64,000 nucleotides of DNA. Source: Nocardioides sp. HDW12B (lineage in GTDB: Bacteria > Actinomycetota > Actinomycetes > Propionibacteriales > Nocardioidaceae). The notes beneath the pieces were generated by a model, which was not told the DNA's origin, did no database searches, and saw nothing but the letters and a program-made list of their open reading frames with translations. The stretch lies in the NCBI RefSeq assembly GCF_011299595.1, contig NZ_CP049867.1:1178001-1242000 (forward strand), read 5' to 3'. The position numbers were made by a program, and so were the translations under genes. Below are positions 52,235 through 61,265 of this stretch, in pieces. Every line of letters starts with the position of its first letter. Position 1 is the stretch's first letter.

Positions 52235-52524
52235 CGCCCGTCCGAGCCCTGCTGACCCGTCCAGACCCCTGCTGACCCCCGCCCGAGCCCCGGCGTACGC
52301 CCGCTCCGACGTCCGGGGACCGGGACGCCGGCAACTCGTCTGGGGAACATGTGGCAAAAGGGACGCACGTGCCCCACAATGGGGGAGTGACCCGTGATGC
52401 ACGGGTCACTGCATGACACACAACTTCACAGGCTCAGGCCGTGGCTCACCACGACACCTGCTGATCACCGATTCGAGACCGCTGGGGAAGGCGTACCTCG
52501 ACGCCGGATCAACAGGAGGACCTC
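52235..52524. other. Intergenic region upstream of the DUF3145 gene
   Basis: About 290 bases without a gene. The first 75 bases hold three degenerate copies of a roughly 23-base unit around gctgacccc and gagccc. A hairpin, gtgacccgt (52387-52395) and acgggtcac (52401-52409), could act as a leader or operator. The DUF3145 ribosome site caggagg lies at 52513-52519. Confidence 0.4.
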
Positions 52525-53031
52525 GTGACCACACGTCAAGCGACCAGGGGCGTCATCTACGTCCACTCGGCGCCCTCTGCGCTCTGCCCGCACATCGAGT
52601 GGGCGCTGGGGGGCGTGCTCGGCAATGCCGTGAGCCTGGAGTGGACCCCGCAGCCGGCCCAGGCCGGCAGCTACCGCGCGGAGTTCTCGTGGCTCGGCAG
52701 CCCCGGCACCGCCGCGTCGGTGGCCTCGGCGCTGCGCGGGTGGAACCACCTGCGTTTCGAGATCACCGAGGAGCCGACCACCTCCACCGAGGGGTCGCGC
52801 TACTCCTACACGCCCGACCTCGGCGTCTTCCACGCCGTCACCGGCATCCACGGCGACATCATGATCCCCGAGGACCGGCTCAAGGCCGCCGTGGTCAAGG
52901 CGGCCACGGGCCAGACCACCATCGAGAACGAGATCTCCGCGCTGCTCGGCAAGCCGTGGGACGACCAGCTCGAGACCTTCCGGTACGCCGGGGACGGTGC
53001 ACCGGTCCGCTGGCTGCACCAGGTGGTGTGA
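52525..53031 (+). CDS. DUF3145 protein
   Basis: A 168-residue cytosolic protein of the DUF3145 family, well conserved in actinobacteria and of unknown function. RGVIYVHSAPSALCPHIEWALGGVLG, FRFE-like ITEEPTTSTEGSRYSYTPDLG, GIHGDIMIPEDRL and GKPWDDQLETFRYAG are the family-typical stretches. It has an excellent aggagg site and is coupled by GTGA to the next gene. Confidence 0.9.
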   Translation: MTTRQATRGVIYVHSAPSALCPHIEWALGGVLGNAVSLEWTPQPAQAGSYRAEFSWLGSPGTAASVASALRGWNHLRFEITEEPTTSTEGSRYSYTPDLGVFHAVTGIHGDIMIPEDRLKAAVVKAATGQTTIENEISALLGKPWDDQLETFRYAGDGAPVRWLHQVV

Positions 53032-53468
53032 GCGTGGCGGGTGTCCCGGTCGACCCCGGTGCGGCCGGTATGGCGTTCGTCGCGGTCCACGACCTCGACC
53101 GCGCGCTGGCGTTCTACGTCGACACGCTGGGCTCCTCGTTGGTCGAGGCGCCCACGTCGCAGCGCCCCGAGGTCTGCGTGGTGCGGGCGCCCGGGGACCC
53201 CGGCCACACCCGTGCGGCCCTGAGCGTCACCCTGGTGCAGGTCTCGACCCCGCGTGACGCCGGTGCGTCGCGCGCGGACGGCGACCCGACCCGCGACGAG
53301 GAGCGGGCCACCACCGAGGTGGCGCTGCAGGCCGACATCGAGCTCGCCCGCGTCGACGACGCCGTCGTCGACGACGCCGGTCTCTGGCGCACCCCGCAGG
53401 GGGACGTCGTGACCTGGTTCCGCGACCAGGCCGGGGGCATCTCGTCCCTGGCCCACCGAGCCGCCTGA
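53028..53468 (+). CDS. Glyoxalase/VOC-like protein
   Basis: A 146-residue protein from the GTG at 53028, overlapping the DUF3145 stop. MAFVAVHDLDRALAFYVDTLG and TPQGDVVTWFRDQAGG form a beta-alpha-beta-beta-beta module of the vicinal oxygen chelate fold. Metal ligands are not certain, so it may be a binding protein and not an enzyme. Confidence 0.7.
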   Translation: MSVAGVPVDPGAAGMAFVAVHDLDRALAFYVDTLGSSLVEAPTSQRPEVCVVRAPGDPGHTRAALSVTLVQVSTPRDAGASRADGDPTRDEERATTEVALQADIELARVDDAVVDDAGLWRTPQGDVVTWFRDQAGGISSLAHRAA

Positions 53469-53494
53469 CGCCGTCCTCCCACGGCGTCAGGCGG
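53461..53494. terminator. Perfect 14-bp bidirectional hairpin
   Basis: Arms 53461-53474 and 53481-53494 pair perfectly around a 6-base loop. The upstream arm contains the VOC gene stop (53466-53468) and the downstream arm reaches into the minus-strand gene ending at 53487. It is one of the class of operon-end hairpins in this window. Confidence 0.65.
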
Positions 53495-54677
53495 TGCGGA
53501 GCCGTCTCTCCAGCGGCGTCGGGAACGACGGCGTGATGCGCGCGCCCTCGAGACGAGGCTCGAGGGCGGCCGCTGCGGTCGCCACGGCGTCGGCGCACGC
53601 ACGCCCGCGGTCGGCGAGCAGCTCGGTGACGACGCGGCCGTCGGCACGCACGGCCCAGCCTCCGACGACCTCGCCGCCCCACCAGATCGTCGGGCCGACG
53701 TTGCCGTAGGCGTCGTAGAGGGCGGTGCGGTCAGCGGGCAGGAACCAGTCGCGCTCCTTCCAGCCCATCGGCGTCGGGTCGAGCGCGGGCAGCAGCGCGG
53801 CCGCCGGGTCCACGTCCGGCTCGGGGGCCGTGTCGTCGGCGAGCACCCAGCCCGCGGACGTCTCCGCGAGGTCGAGACGGGCCAGGGCCGCCCGGGTGAC
53901 GCCCTTGGCCCAGCCGGTCCACCACACGACGTCGGTCTCGGTGGCCGGACCGAAGGCGGCGAGGTAGCGCCGGACCAGCTCGGCCCGCGCCGCCGCCTCG
54001 TCCCACGGCTCCGACTCCGGCGCGAGCGGCTCCCAGGTGTGCTGCCGTGAGGTCCAGGAGCCCAGCGGTCGGCTGCGGACGAGCCGGCCCTCCGTGGCCA
54101 TGAGCGTGAGCACCGACGAGGTGACGGTCCGGCGGACGTCGTACGACTTGTCGGTGCTGGGCAGGATCGCCGTGCGCAGTCGCGGCTCGGCGGCGCCGAG
54201 CTGGGCGCCGGACGCCTGGCCCAGCCGGGCCGCCGCGGCCTCGGTCAGCGCGATGGTCTCGTCGAGCCAGACCTCGACCTCCGCCGGGTCGGTGGGGAGG
54301 GCGGGCTCGGTGGGCAGCGTGCCGAGCTGCTTGACCAGGGTGCGGCGCATCGCCCGGGCGACCCCGGAGGCGGCGGCCGCCTGGACGACCGGGACGGTGG
54401 CGGTCGGCGCGGCGAAGAGCGTGCGCCGCATGCCCATCAGCCGCACCACGGCGCGCTCGTCGTACAGCTCCCGCTCGACGTCGGCGAGCGTCAGCGCGTG
54501 CGCCCGCACCAGCGTGGAGAGGTAGACGGTCGCCGGGTCGGTCGCGTGCAGCGCAACGACGCACCCGGCGGCCTCGGCGACCGAGGTCGCGGACCCGTCG
54601 AGCCGGTGACGCCGTACGACGCGGGCGCGCCTCTGCTCGACGGCCAACTCCAGCCCCAGGTCCCCGTGTGTGTTCAT
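53487..54677 (-). CDS. Winged-helix (HTH_42/YcaQ-like) DNA-binding protein
   Basis: A 396-residue protein with a helical N-terminal region and the HTH_42/YcaQ pattern (VYLSTLVRAHALTLADVERELYD, TSSVLTLMATEGRLVRSRPLGSWTSR, KERDWFLPADRTALYDAYGN). E. coli YcaQ (AlkX) is a DNA glycosylase for interstrand crosslinks; this relative may be a repair enzyme or a plain DNA-binding protein. The catalytic Gln-rich residues of AlkZ/AlkX were not checked. Confidence 0.8.
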   Translation of the reverse strand: MNTHGDLGLELAVEQRRARVVRRHRLDGSATSVAEAAGCVVALHATDPATVYLSTLVRAHALTLADVERELYDERAVVRLMGMRRTLFAAPTATVPVVQAAAASGVARAMRRTLVKQLGTLPTEPALPTDPAEVEVWLDETIALTEAAAARLGQASGAQLGAAEPRLRTAILPSTDKSYDVRRTVTSSVLTLMATEGRLVRSRPLGSWTSRQHTWEPLAPESEPWDEAAARAELVRRYLAAFGPATETDVVWWTGWAKGVTRAALARLDLAETSAGWVLADDTAPEPDVDPAAALLPALDPTPMGWKERDWFLPADRTALYDAYGNVGPTIWWGGEVVGGWAVRADGRVVTELLADRGRACADAVATAAAALEPRLEGARITPSFPTPLERRLRTA

Positions 54678-54784
54678 CCCACCGCATGTAACGCGGGGTT
54701 ATGGACGCCGCGCAAGGGTCACAACCCGTGCGAGGCGTCCACAACCCGCGATCACAAGGCCGGCGGGCCGGGCCGACCGGGAGG

Positions 54785-56029
54785 TCAGACCGACTTGAAC
54801 GCGACCGCGACGTTGTGGCCGCCGAAGCCGAACGAGTTGTTCAGCGCCGCGAGGTCGCCCTCGGCCGGCAGGTCGCGCTTCTCGGTGGCGATGTCGAGCC
54901 CGATGTCCTCGGGGTCGTCGAGGTTGATCGTCGGCGGTACGACGCGGTGGTGCAGCGCCAGCACGACCGAGACCGACTCCAGGGCGCCGGCGGCGCCGAG
55001 CAGGTGGCCGGTCATCGACTTCGTCGAGGTCAGCACCACGCCGCCGGAGGCGTCACCCAGCGCGTTCTTGATCGCGCCCGCCTCGGCCACGTCGCCCTGC
55101 GGGGTCGAGGTGGCGTGGGCGTTGATGTGCACGACGTCGGCGGCCGACAGGCCGGACTCGCGCAGCGCGATCTTCATGGCCCGGGTGGCTCCGAGACCGG
55201 CCGGGTCGGGCTGGGCGATGTCGTGGGAGTCCGCGGTCACGCCGGCCCCGGAGGCCTCGGCGTACACCTTGGCGCCGCGGGCCGTGGCGTGCGCCTCCGA
55301 CTCGAGGACCAGCACGGCCGCGCCCTCGCCGAGGACGAAGCCGTCGCGGCCCTTGTCCCACGGACGCGAGGCCAGCGCCGGCTCGTCGTTGCGCTTGGAC
55401 AGCGCCATCATCTGGCCGAACGCCGCCATCGGCAGCGGGTGGACCGCGGCCTCGGTGCCGCCGACGACCACGACGTCGGCGCGACCCAGGCGGATCAGGT
55501 CGATGCCGAGCGCGATCGCCTCGTTGCCCGACGCGCAGGCCGAGACGGGGGTGTGGACCCCGGCCTTGGCGCCGATGCTGAGGCCGATCGCGGCCGCCGG
55601 ACCGTTGGGCATCAGCATCGGGATCGCCAGCGGCGAGACCCGGCGCGGACCCTTGTCCCGCAGGCTGTCGTAGTTGTTCAGCAGCGTGGTGACACCGCCG
55701 ATGCCCGAGGCCATCGCGACCGCGAGGCGCTCGGAGTCGACGGAGTCACCGCCGTCGCCGAACCCGGCGTCCGCCCACGCCTCGAGGGCCGCGACCAGCG
55801 CGAGCTGGCCGGAGCGGTCGAGGCGGCGGGCCTTGACCCGGTCGAGCACGTCGCCGGGCTCGACCGCGACCTCGGCGGCGATCTGCGTGGACAGCTGCTC
55901 GGCCCAGTCGTGCTTGAGTACGTCGACGCCGGAGCGGCCCTCGAGCAGACCGGACCACGTCGACTCCACGTCACCGCCGAGCGGCGAGGTGGTGCCGAGT
56001 CCGGTCACCAGGACACGGGTGCTGGTCAT
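54785..56029 (-). CDS. fabF: Beta-ketoacyl-ACP synthase II
   Basis: A 414-residue elongating condensing enzyme of fatty acid synthesis, last gene of the fas operon. Catalytic C165 (TPVSACASGNEA), H305 (HINAHATSTPQGD) and H342 (GHLLGAAGALES) form the Cys-His-His triad. It adds two carbons from malonyl-ACP to acyl-ACP. It lies 79 bases downstream of acpP. Confidence 0.95.
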   Translation of the reverse strand: MTSTRVLVTGLGTTSPLGGDVESTWSGLLEGRSGVDVLKHDWAEQLSTQIAAEVAVEPGDVLDRVKARRLDRSGQLALVAALEAWADAGFGDGGDSVDSERLAVAMASGIGGVTTLLNNYDSLRDKGPRRVSPLAIPMLMPNGPAAAIGLSIGAKAGVHTPVSACASGNEAIALGIDLIRLGRADVVVVGGTEAAVHPLPMAAFGQMMALSKRNDEPALASRPWDKGRDGFVLGEGAAVLVLESEAHATARGAKVYAEASGAGVTADSHDIAQPDPAGLGATRAMKIALRESGLSAADVVHINAHATSTPQGDVAEAGAIKNALGDASGGVVLTSTKSMTGHLLGAAGALESVSVVLALHHRVVPPTINLDDPEDIGLDIATEKRDLPAEGDLAALNNSFGFGGHNVAVAFKSV

Positions 56030-56108
56030 GGGTTCTCCTGTTCGTGGGCCGAGGCGTGCGGCGCCGGCCGGGTCGTGCGGACGTGCGGGGAGCTCGGAGC
56101 GGGGTGGC

Positions 56109-56354
56109 TCAGGCCTGGGCCTTGTCGATGTAGTCGACGGCGTCGCCCACGGTCTTGAGGCCCTTCACGTCGTTGTCGGGGATGCGCACGCCGAACTTCT
56201 CCTCGGCGGCGACGACGATCTCCACCATCGACAGCGAGTCGACGTCGAGGTCGCCGATGAACTCCTTGTCGGGCTGGACGTCGTCGGCGGGCACGCCGGC
56301 GATCTCCTCGACGATGGTGGCGAGGTCGGTCTGGATCTCGGTCTTGCTGGCCAT
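56109..56354 (-). CDS. acpP: Acyl carrier protein
   Basis: An 81-residue acidic carrier protein. S40 in DLDVDSLSMVEI takes 4'-phosphopantetheine. It carries the growing acyl chain between FabD, FabH and FabF. The gene order fabD-fabH-acpP-fabF fixes it as the primary fatty-acid carrier, not a polyketide one. Confidence 0.96.
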   Translation of the reverse strand: MASKTEIQTDLATIVEEIAGVPADDVQPDKEFIGDLDVDSLSMVEIVVAAEEKFGVRIPDNDVKGLKTVGDAVDYIDKAQA

Positions 56355-56512
56355 GAGGGCTCCTGGTGAGTCGTGACGGATTCGTCGTACGGGACGGTGC
56401 GGGTGGTGCCGGGTGGTGCGGTTCTTCAGGTCGTGCTGCCACTGCCCCCGTCAGGGGTACGGCGGCGCCTGCGGGGCGGGTGCCCGGAGCAGGGGAACTG
56501 TGGGGTCGTGCC

Positions 56513-57514
56513 TCAGGGGACGGTCACCACCTGGGCGGCGTAGGCCAGGCCGGCGCCGAAGGCGATGAGCAGGGCGGTGTCGCCGCTCTTCGCCTGACCC
56601 TCCTGCACCAGCCGGTCCAGGGCAAGGGGCACCGACGCGGCCGAGCTGTTGCCCTGGTCGGCCACGTCGCGCGCGATCGTGACGCGCTCGGGCAGCTTCA
56701 TCGCCCGCGCCATGGCGTCGATGATGCGCATGTTGGCCTGGTGCGGGACGAAGACGTCGAGGTCGTCGACGGTGATGCCGGTGCGGTCCAGGGTCGCGTG
56801 GGCGACCTTGGCCATCTCGAAGGCGGCCCAGCGGAAGACGGCGTTGCCCTGCATCACGAGGTGGGGCATCTGGGGGCTGTCGGAGGCGACGACGTCGCGC
56901 CAGTCCTCGCGCTGCCGGATCAGGTCGAACTGCTCGCCGTCGGAGCCCCAGACGACGGGGCCGATGCCGGCCCGCTCGGAGGGACCCACGACGACCGCGC
57001 CGGCCCCGTCGGAGAAGATGAAGGCGCTGCCACGGTCGTGGCTGTCGGTGATGTCGCTGAGCCGCTCGACGCCGATCACCACGACGTACTTCGCGCTCCC
57101 GGCGCGGACCATGTCGGAGGCCAGCGCGAGGCCGTGGCAGAAGCCGGCGCACGCGGCGCTGATGTCGAAGGCGACGGGCCGCTCGAGGCCGAGCTCGTGC
57201 GCCACCGCGGTGGCCACGGCAGGCGTCTGCAGCATGTGGGAGATGGTCGCGACGATGACGCCGTCGACCTGGGCCGGGTCGATGCCGGCGCGCTCGATGG
57301 CGACCCGTGCCGACTCGACCGACATCAGCTGCACGGTCTCGTGGGGCTCGGCGAAGCGGCGGGTCTTGATGCCCGAGCGCTGCTGGATCCACTCGTCCGA
57401 GGAGTCGATGGCCTCGACGATGTCGGCGTTCGGCACCAGGCGTCCGGCCCGGTAGGAACCGATCCCGAGGATGGCGGTGTGCGGGGCGCCGGAGACGCTC
57501 GCGAGATCGGTCAT
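56513..57514 (-). CDS. fabH: Beta-ketoacyl-ACP synthase III
   Basis: A 333-residue initiation enzyme. C122 (ISAACAGFCHGL), H258 (FVPHQANMRI) and N289 (QGNSSAASVPLAL) are the catalytic triad. It condenses acetyl- or branched acyl-CoA with malonyl-ACP to start chains. The ATG overlaps the fabD stop (ATGA). A 158-base gap separates it from acpP. Confidence 0.95.
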   Translation of the reverse strand: MTDLASVSGAPHTAILGIGSYRAGRLVPNADIVEAIDSSDEWIQQRSGIKTRRFAEPHETVQLMSVESARVAIERAGIDPAQVDGVIVATISHMLQTPAVATAVAHELGLERPVAFDISAACAGFCHGLALASDMVRAGSAKYVVVIGVERLSDITDSHDRGSAFIFSDGAGAVVVGPSERAGIGPVVWGSDGEQFDLIRQREDWRDVVASDSPQMPHLVMQGNAVFRWAAFEMAKVAHATLDRTGITVDDLDVFVPHQANMRIIDAMARAMKLPERVTIARDVADQGNSSAASVPLALDRLVQEGQAKSGDTALLIAFGAGLAYAAQVVTVP

Positions 57515-58479
57515 GCCGACACCTTCTCGGAGGACGGGGAGGGGACGGGGCCGGTGCCGTGCTCGGCGACGAACGCGCGGGCCTCGTCGAGCTGGTCGGG
57601 GGTCTTCAGCGCGAAGGTCGCCACGCCCTTCAGCCCGCGCCGGGCGATCCCGGTCAGCGTGCCGGCGGGCGGCAGCTCGAGGACGCCGGTGACGCCGAGG
57701 TCGAGCATGGTCTGCATGCAGAGGTCCCAGCGGACCGGGCTGCCGATCTGCGACACGATGCGGCCGAGGACGTCGGCGCCGTCGGTGACGACCTGTCCGT
57801 CCCGGTTGGAGATGACCGGGGTGCGGGCCTCGTGCGTGGTGACCGCGCCGGCGAGACCGGCGAGCACGTCCACGGCGGGCTCCATGTGGTGGGTGTGGAA
57901 GGCACCGGCCACCGAGAGCGGGGCCAGGCGGGCGCGCTCGGGCGGGGCCTCAGCGAAGGCCGCGAGCTGGTCGACGGTGCCGGCGGCCACGATCTGGCCG
58001 GGCCCGTTGTCGTTGGCGGCAGTCAGGCCGTGCTTGTCGATGGCGGCGAGGACCTCGTCGCGGTCGCCGCCGAGGACGGCGGTCATGCTGGTGGGGGTGG
58101 TGGCGGCGGCCTTGGCCATCGCCTTCCCGCGCTCGCGGACCAGCACCATCGCCTGCTCGTCGGTGAGGGCGCCGGCGGCAGCAGCAGCGGCGAGCTCGCC
58201 GACGCTGTGGCCCGAGACGGCTCCGACCGAGGCGGCGGCGTCCGGCTGGCCGTCGAACAGCTCGGCCACGCTCGCCAGGGCGGAGGCCACGAGCAGCGGC
58301 TGGGCCACCGAGGTGTCGCGGATGGCGTCGGCGTCGGCCTGCGTGCCGTAGTGGACCAGGTCCATCTCGGCCACCGCGGAGAGCCAGCGCAGGCGGTCGG
58401 CGTACGACGGGCTCTGGAGCCAGGGCTCGAGGAAACCGGGGGACTGGGCCCCCTGACCGGGAGCGAGGATGACGAGCAT
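57511..58479 (-). CDS. fabD: Malonyl-CoA:ACP acyltransferase
   Basis: A 322-residue transferase that loads malonate onto ACP. It starts at 58479 (MLVILAPGQGAQSPG). Active-site S92 is in VSGHSVGELAA, H195 in GAFHTHHME, and QPLLVASALA is the conserved Gln region. It heads the fab genes, 77 bases after fasR. Confidence 0.94.
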   Translation of the reverse strand: MLVILAPGQGAQSPGFLEPWLQSPSYADRLRWLSAVAEMDLVHYGTQADADAIRDTSVAQPLLVASALASVAELFDGQPDAAASVGAVSGHSVGELAAAAAAGALTDEQAMVLVRERGKAMAKAAATTPTSMTAVLGGDRDEVLAAIDKHGLTAANDNGPGQIVAAGTVDQLAAFAEAPPERARLAPLSVAGAFHTHHMEPAVDVLAGLAGAVTTHEARTPVISNRDGQVVTDGADVLGRIVSQIGSPVRWDLCMQTMLDLGVTGVLELPPAGTLTGIARRGLKGVATFALKTPDQLDEARAFVAEHGTGPVPSPSSEKVSA

Positions 58480-58556
58480 GGACTCAGTCTTGTGCCAACG
58501 CGGGTTCGATTCACCCCCGTGGCGCACGAGATTGGACGCGGGCCCTTGGAGGAACC

Positions 58557-59750
58557 CTACAAATCCGCGTCAGGCGGCGCGGAGGCGTCCTGGAGCCGTC
58601 CGAGCACGAGGGCGACCCGCAGCGTGAAGGCGTGGCGCGCGTCACCGGGAGCGAGCCCGGTGATCTCGAGGATGCGTTTGAGGCGGTAGCGAACCGTGTT
58701 CGCGTGCACGAAGAGCACGCGGCTCGTGCCCTCGACCGAGCCGCCCTGGTCCAGGAACGCGGTCGCGGTCTCGAGGAGCTCGGACCGGGCGTCACGTACT
58801 GGCAAGTAGACGGTCCTCACAAGATCGCGTCGCGCCAGCACGTCCCCGGCCAGGGCCCGCTCGGCCAGCAGGTCGTCGCTGGTCACCGGCACCGCGGGGG
58901 ACGGCCACCCCGCGGCGGCGTGGAGGCCGGCCACCGCCTCCCGTGCCGACACGTGCGCCTGGAGCAGGTCGGCGACGAGCGGCCCGACCACCACCGGGCC
59001 CTCGCCGAAGAAGGCGGCGATGACTGCCCCGGCCTTGTCGGCGTCGACGACCCCGCCGAGGACCACGACGAGACGGTCGCCCTGGACCGCGCCCAGGGTC
59101 GCCAGCTCCGCGGCGCGCGCCGCGTCCCGGACCTCGTCGACGAGGCTCGTCGAGGACTCACCCTCGGGGTCGGGGGCCCGGCCCACCACCACGGTGACGT
59201 TGCCGGCCTCCTGCCAGCCCAGGGCGCTGGCACGGGTCCGCACGGACTCGTCGGCGTCGCCGCGCATGATCGAGTCGACCACCAGCGCCTCCAGCCGGGC
59301 GTCCCAGGCGCCCCGGAGCTCGGCTGCGTGGGCGTAGATGTCGGCGGTGGCGAAGGCCAGCTCCCGGCCGTAGCGCAGGATGCTGGTGCGCACCTCCTCG
59401 GCGTGCTCGGGTGCCACCGCCGTGCTGATCTCGGCCTCCGCGACGTCCATGCTCAGGCGGATCATCGCCACCGTCTGCTGCAGCGTGATGATGCCGGCGA
59501 AGGAGCGCGGGGCGGTGCCGAAGACCTCGGCCGCCAGCGCCGGGTCCGGCTTGCTCGGCTCGCGGAACCAGGTGATGAAGCTGTTGTAGCCCGCCTGCAG
59601 GATCATGCCGATCCAGGCCCGGTGCTCGGCGGACAGCTCCTCGAACCAGGGCATCTCGCGCTCCATGCGCCCCAACGAGCTCTTGGTGAGGCCGCCGACG
59701 GCCCGCTGGAGCTGTTGGGCGATCTGCGCCCGGGAGCGGGCCCTGGTCAT
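58557..59750 (-). CDS. fasR: FasR-type PucR-family regulator of fatty acid synthesis
   Basis: A 397-residue transcriptional regulator. The C-terminal HTH_30 (LFVHANTVRYRLKRILEITG) is the PucR DNA-binding domain; the N-terminal part (WFREPSKPDPALAAEVFG, IITLQQTVAMIRLSMDV) matches the acyl-binding region of FasR. In Streptomyces coelicolor and Mycobacterium tuberculosis FasR activates the fas genes directly downstream, in this same order and orientation. Its binding site is expected in the 77-base fasR-fabD gap, though I could not identify one with confidence. Confidence 0.9.
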   Translation of the reverse strand: MTRARSRAQIAQQLQRAVGGLTKSSLGRMEREMPWFEELSAEHRAWIGMILQAGYNSFITWFREPSKPDPALAAEVFGTAPRSFAGIITLQQTVAMIRLSMDVAEAEISTAVAPEHAEEVRTSILRYGRELAFATADIYAHAAELRGAWDARLEALVVDSIMRGDADESVRTRASALGWQEAGNVTVVVGRAPDPEGESSTSLVDEVRDAARAAELATLGAVQGDRLVVVLGGVVDADKAGAVIAAFFGEGPVVVGPLVADLLQAHVSAREAVAGLHAAAGWPSPAVPVTSDDLLAERALAGDVLARRDLVRTVYLPVRDARSELLETATAFLDQGGSVEGTSRVLFVHANTVRYRLKRILEITGLAPGDARHAFTLRVALVLGRLQDASAPPDADL

Positions 59751-59910
59751 CTCGCCAGCCTAGTCGGCGTACGCCCGGGACCGGTGGTGCGCCGGAGGTC
59801 ACGAAGCGGAGACATCCGGGGCGTCCGGGGCGCGGGACCCTTCCCGGAACGGCCGTGGGCGTGGAAACCTGACCCTTCAACCCACCGATCCGACGGCGAG
59901 AGGGGCACCC

Positions 59911-60855
59911 ATGGCCGGGCCCGAGGTGCAGTACGTCGTCATCCACGGCCACCGACGAGCCTTCGTCAAGGTCGGGTCCGGGCCGGTCCTGCTGCTCCTG
60001 CACGGCATGGGCTGCGACCACACCACGTGGAGCCCGGTCATCGGCCGGCTCGCCAAGCGCTACACCGTCATCGCCCCCGACCTGCTCGGTCACGGGCTCT
60101 CGGACAAGCCCCGCGCCGACTACAGCGTCGGCGGCTACGCCAACGCGATGCGCGACCTGCTGACCGTCCTCGGCATCGACAAGGTGACCGTGGTGGGCCA
60201 CAGCCTCGGCGGGGGAGTGGCGATGCAGTTCGCCTACCAGTTCCCCGAGCGCACCGAGCGCATGGTCCTGGTTTCGCCCGGCGGCCTCGGCCCCGAGGTC
60301 ACCCCGATCATCCGCGCCGTCACGCTGCCCGGCTTCCACCAGGTCATGGGCCTGGCCACGATGCCCGGCGTGCGGCACCTGACCGTCGGAGCCCTCCGCG
60401 GGCTCGCCCGCTCGACGTTCCCCGGCGCCCGCGACCTCGACGAGATCGCCGACATCGTCGAGAACATCGCCGATCCCGGCGCCCGGCGCGCCCTCCAGCA
60501 CGTCGTCCGGGCCTGCGTCGACCTCCGCGGGCAGATCATCACCATGGTCGACCGGGCCTACCTCACCCAGGAGATGCCGATGTGCGTCATCTGGGGCACG
60601 CACGACCGGGTCATCCCGTCCTCCCACGCCGACCACGTCAAGCGCATCGCCGAGACCGCCCAGGTCTCCATGGTCGGCAACGCCGGTCACTTCCCCCACA
60701 AGGACCAGCCCGACCAGTTCGTCAAGACGCTCCACCGGTTCGTCTCGCGGACCCGCCCCGCCGTCTACCACCGCGGCCGCTGGCGGGCCATGCTCAAGAA
60801 CGGCGCCCCCGCGGGCCTCGTCATCCCGGACTCCCGCGTCGTCACGATCGCCTGA
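59911..60855 (+). CDS. Alpha/beta hydrolase divergent from fasR
   Basis: A 314-residue alpha/beta hydrolase. HGMGCDHTTW (oxyanion), GHSLGGGVAMQ (Ser nucleophile), WGTHDRVIP (Asp) and GNAGHFPHKDQP (His) complete the triad. Its place between fasR and aceE, in divergent orientation, recurs to my knowledge in related actinobacteria; a lipid or ester substrate is plausible. A large imperfect palindrome follows its 3' end. Confidence 0.9.
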   Translation: MAGPEVQYVVIHGHRRAFVKVGSGPVLLLLHGMGCDHTTWSPVIGRLAKRYTVIAPDLLGHGLSDKPRADYSVGGYANAMRDLLTVLGIDKVTVVGHSLGGGVAMQFAYQFPERTERMVLVSPGGLGPEVTPIIRAVTLPGFHQVMGLATMPGVRHLTVGALRGLARSTFPGARDLDEIADIVENIADPGARRALQHVVRACVDLRGQIITMVDRAYLTQEMPMCVIWGTHDRVIPSSHADHVKRIAETAQVSMVGNAGHFPHKDQPDQFVKTLHRFVSRTRPAVYHRGRWRAMLKNGAPAGLVIPDSRVVTIA

Positions 60856-60922
60856 GCTCTCCCGACCACTGCGGGTCGCGGCGGGCGCGGTCGCGCCGGT
60901 GCGGGCGGGTGTCCTGCCGGGG

Positions 60923-61148
60923 CGTCGACCGTGTCGTCCGGTGGCTTTCTGCCCGGTCACCACGAGCGACGAGACGCCACGCCTCCTGAGTGCCCCGGAC
61001 GGGCACCCGCCCGCTCGCGACCCCGCCCACCGCGACGGGCGCGCGGTCGGGACCGTCGCGGTGGCGCCGTCGCCCGGGCACTCAGGAGGCGTGGCGTCCC
61101 GTCACCGGAGGTGACCACCGCGAGGGCCACCGGACGACACGGTCGACG
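60923..61148. repeat. Imperfect inverted repeat of about 226 bp between convergent genes
   Basis: Arms match in blocks. Bases 60923-60945 equal the reverse complement of 61126-61148 over all 23 bases. Bases 60968-60995 equal that of 61076-61103 over 28 bases with one mismatch. A perfect 12-base inner pair lies at 61029-61040 and 61053-61064. The parts between the blocks diverge between the arms. It could be two inverted copies of an intergenic repeat (MITE-like) or a very large terminator/cruciform. No open frame or target-site duplication is evident. Confidence 0.7.
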
Positions 61149-61202
61149 CCCGGGTGGCGGGGCAGCCGCGACGGACCCGGCTGCCCACCCGCCCCAACGT
61201 AG

Positions 61203-61249
61203 AAGTGTGGTGTTCCTGCAGGCCCATGACCTGCAGGAACACCACACTT
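61203..61249. terminator. Perfect 20-bp hairpin at the aceE 3' end
   Basis: Arms 61203-61222 and 61230-61249 are perfectly complementary around a 7-base loop. It ends 17 bases before the aceE stop (minus strand) and is the strongest simple hairpin in the window. Terminator for aceE, or for both convergent genes, is likely. Confidence 0.75.
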
Positions 61250-61265
61250 CGAGTGCTGCGTGGAC

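Noticed and set aside
52259-52268. Another GGTCTGGAC-type box on the minus strand
   Set aside because: It lies downstream of the pirin gene inside repeat-like sequence and about 260 bases from the next start, so it was not counted with the exported-protein boxes.
52235-52310. Tandem GCTGACCCC-like units as a real repeat array
   Set aside because: Only about three degenerate copies; may reflect GC-rich low complexity. Kept only as a note in the intergenic entry.
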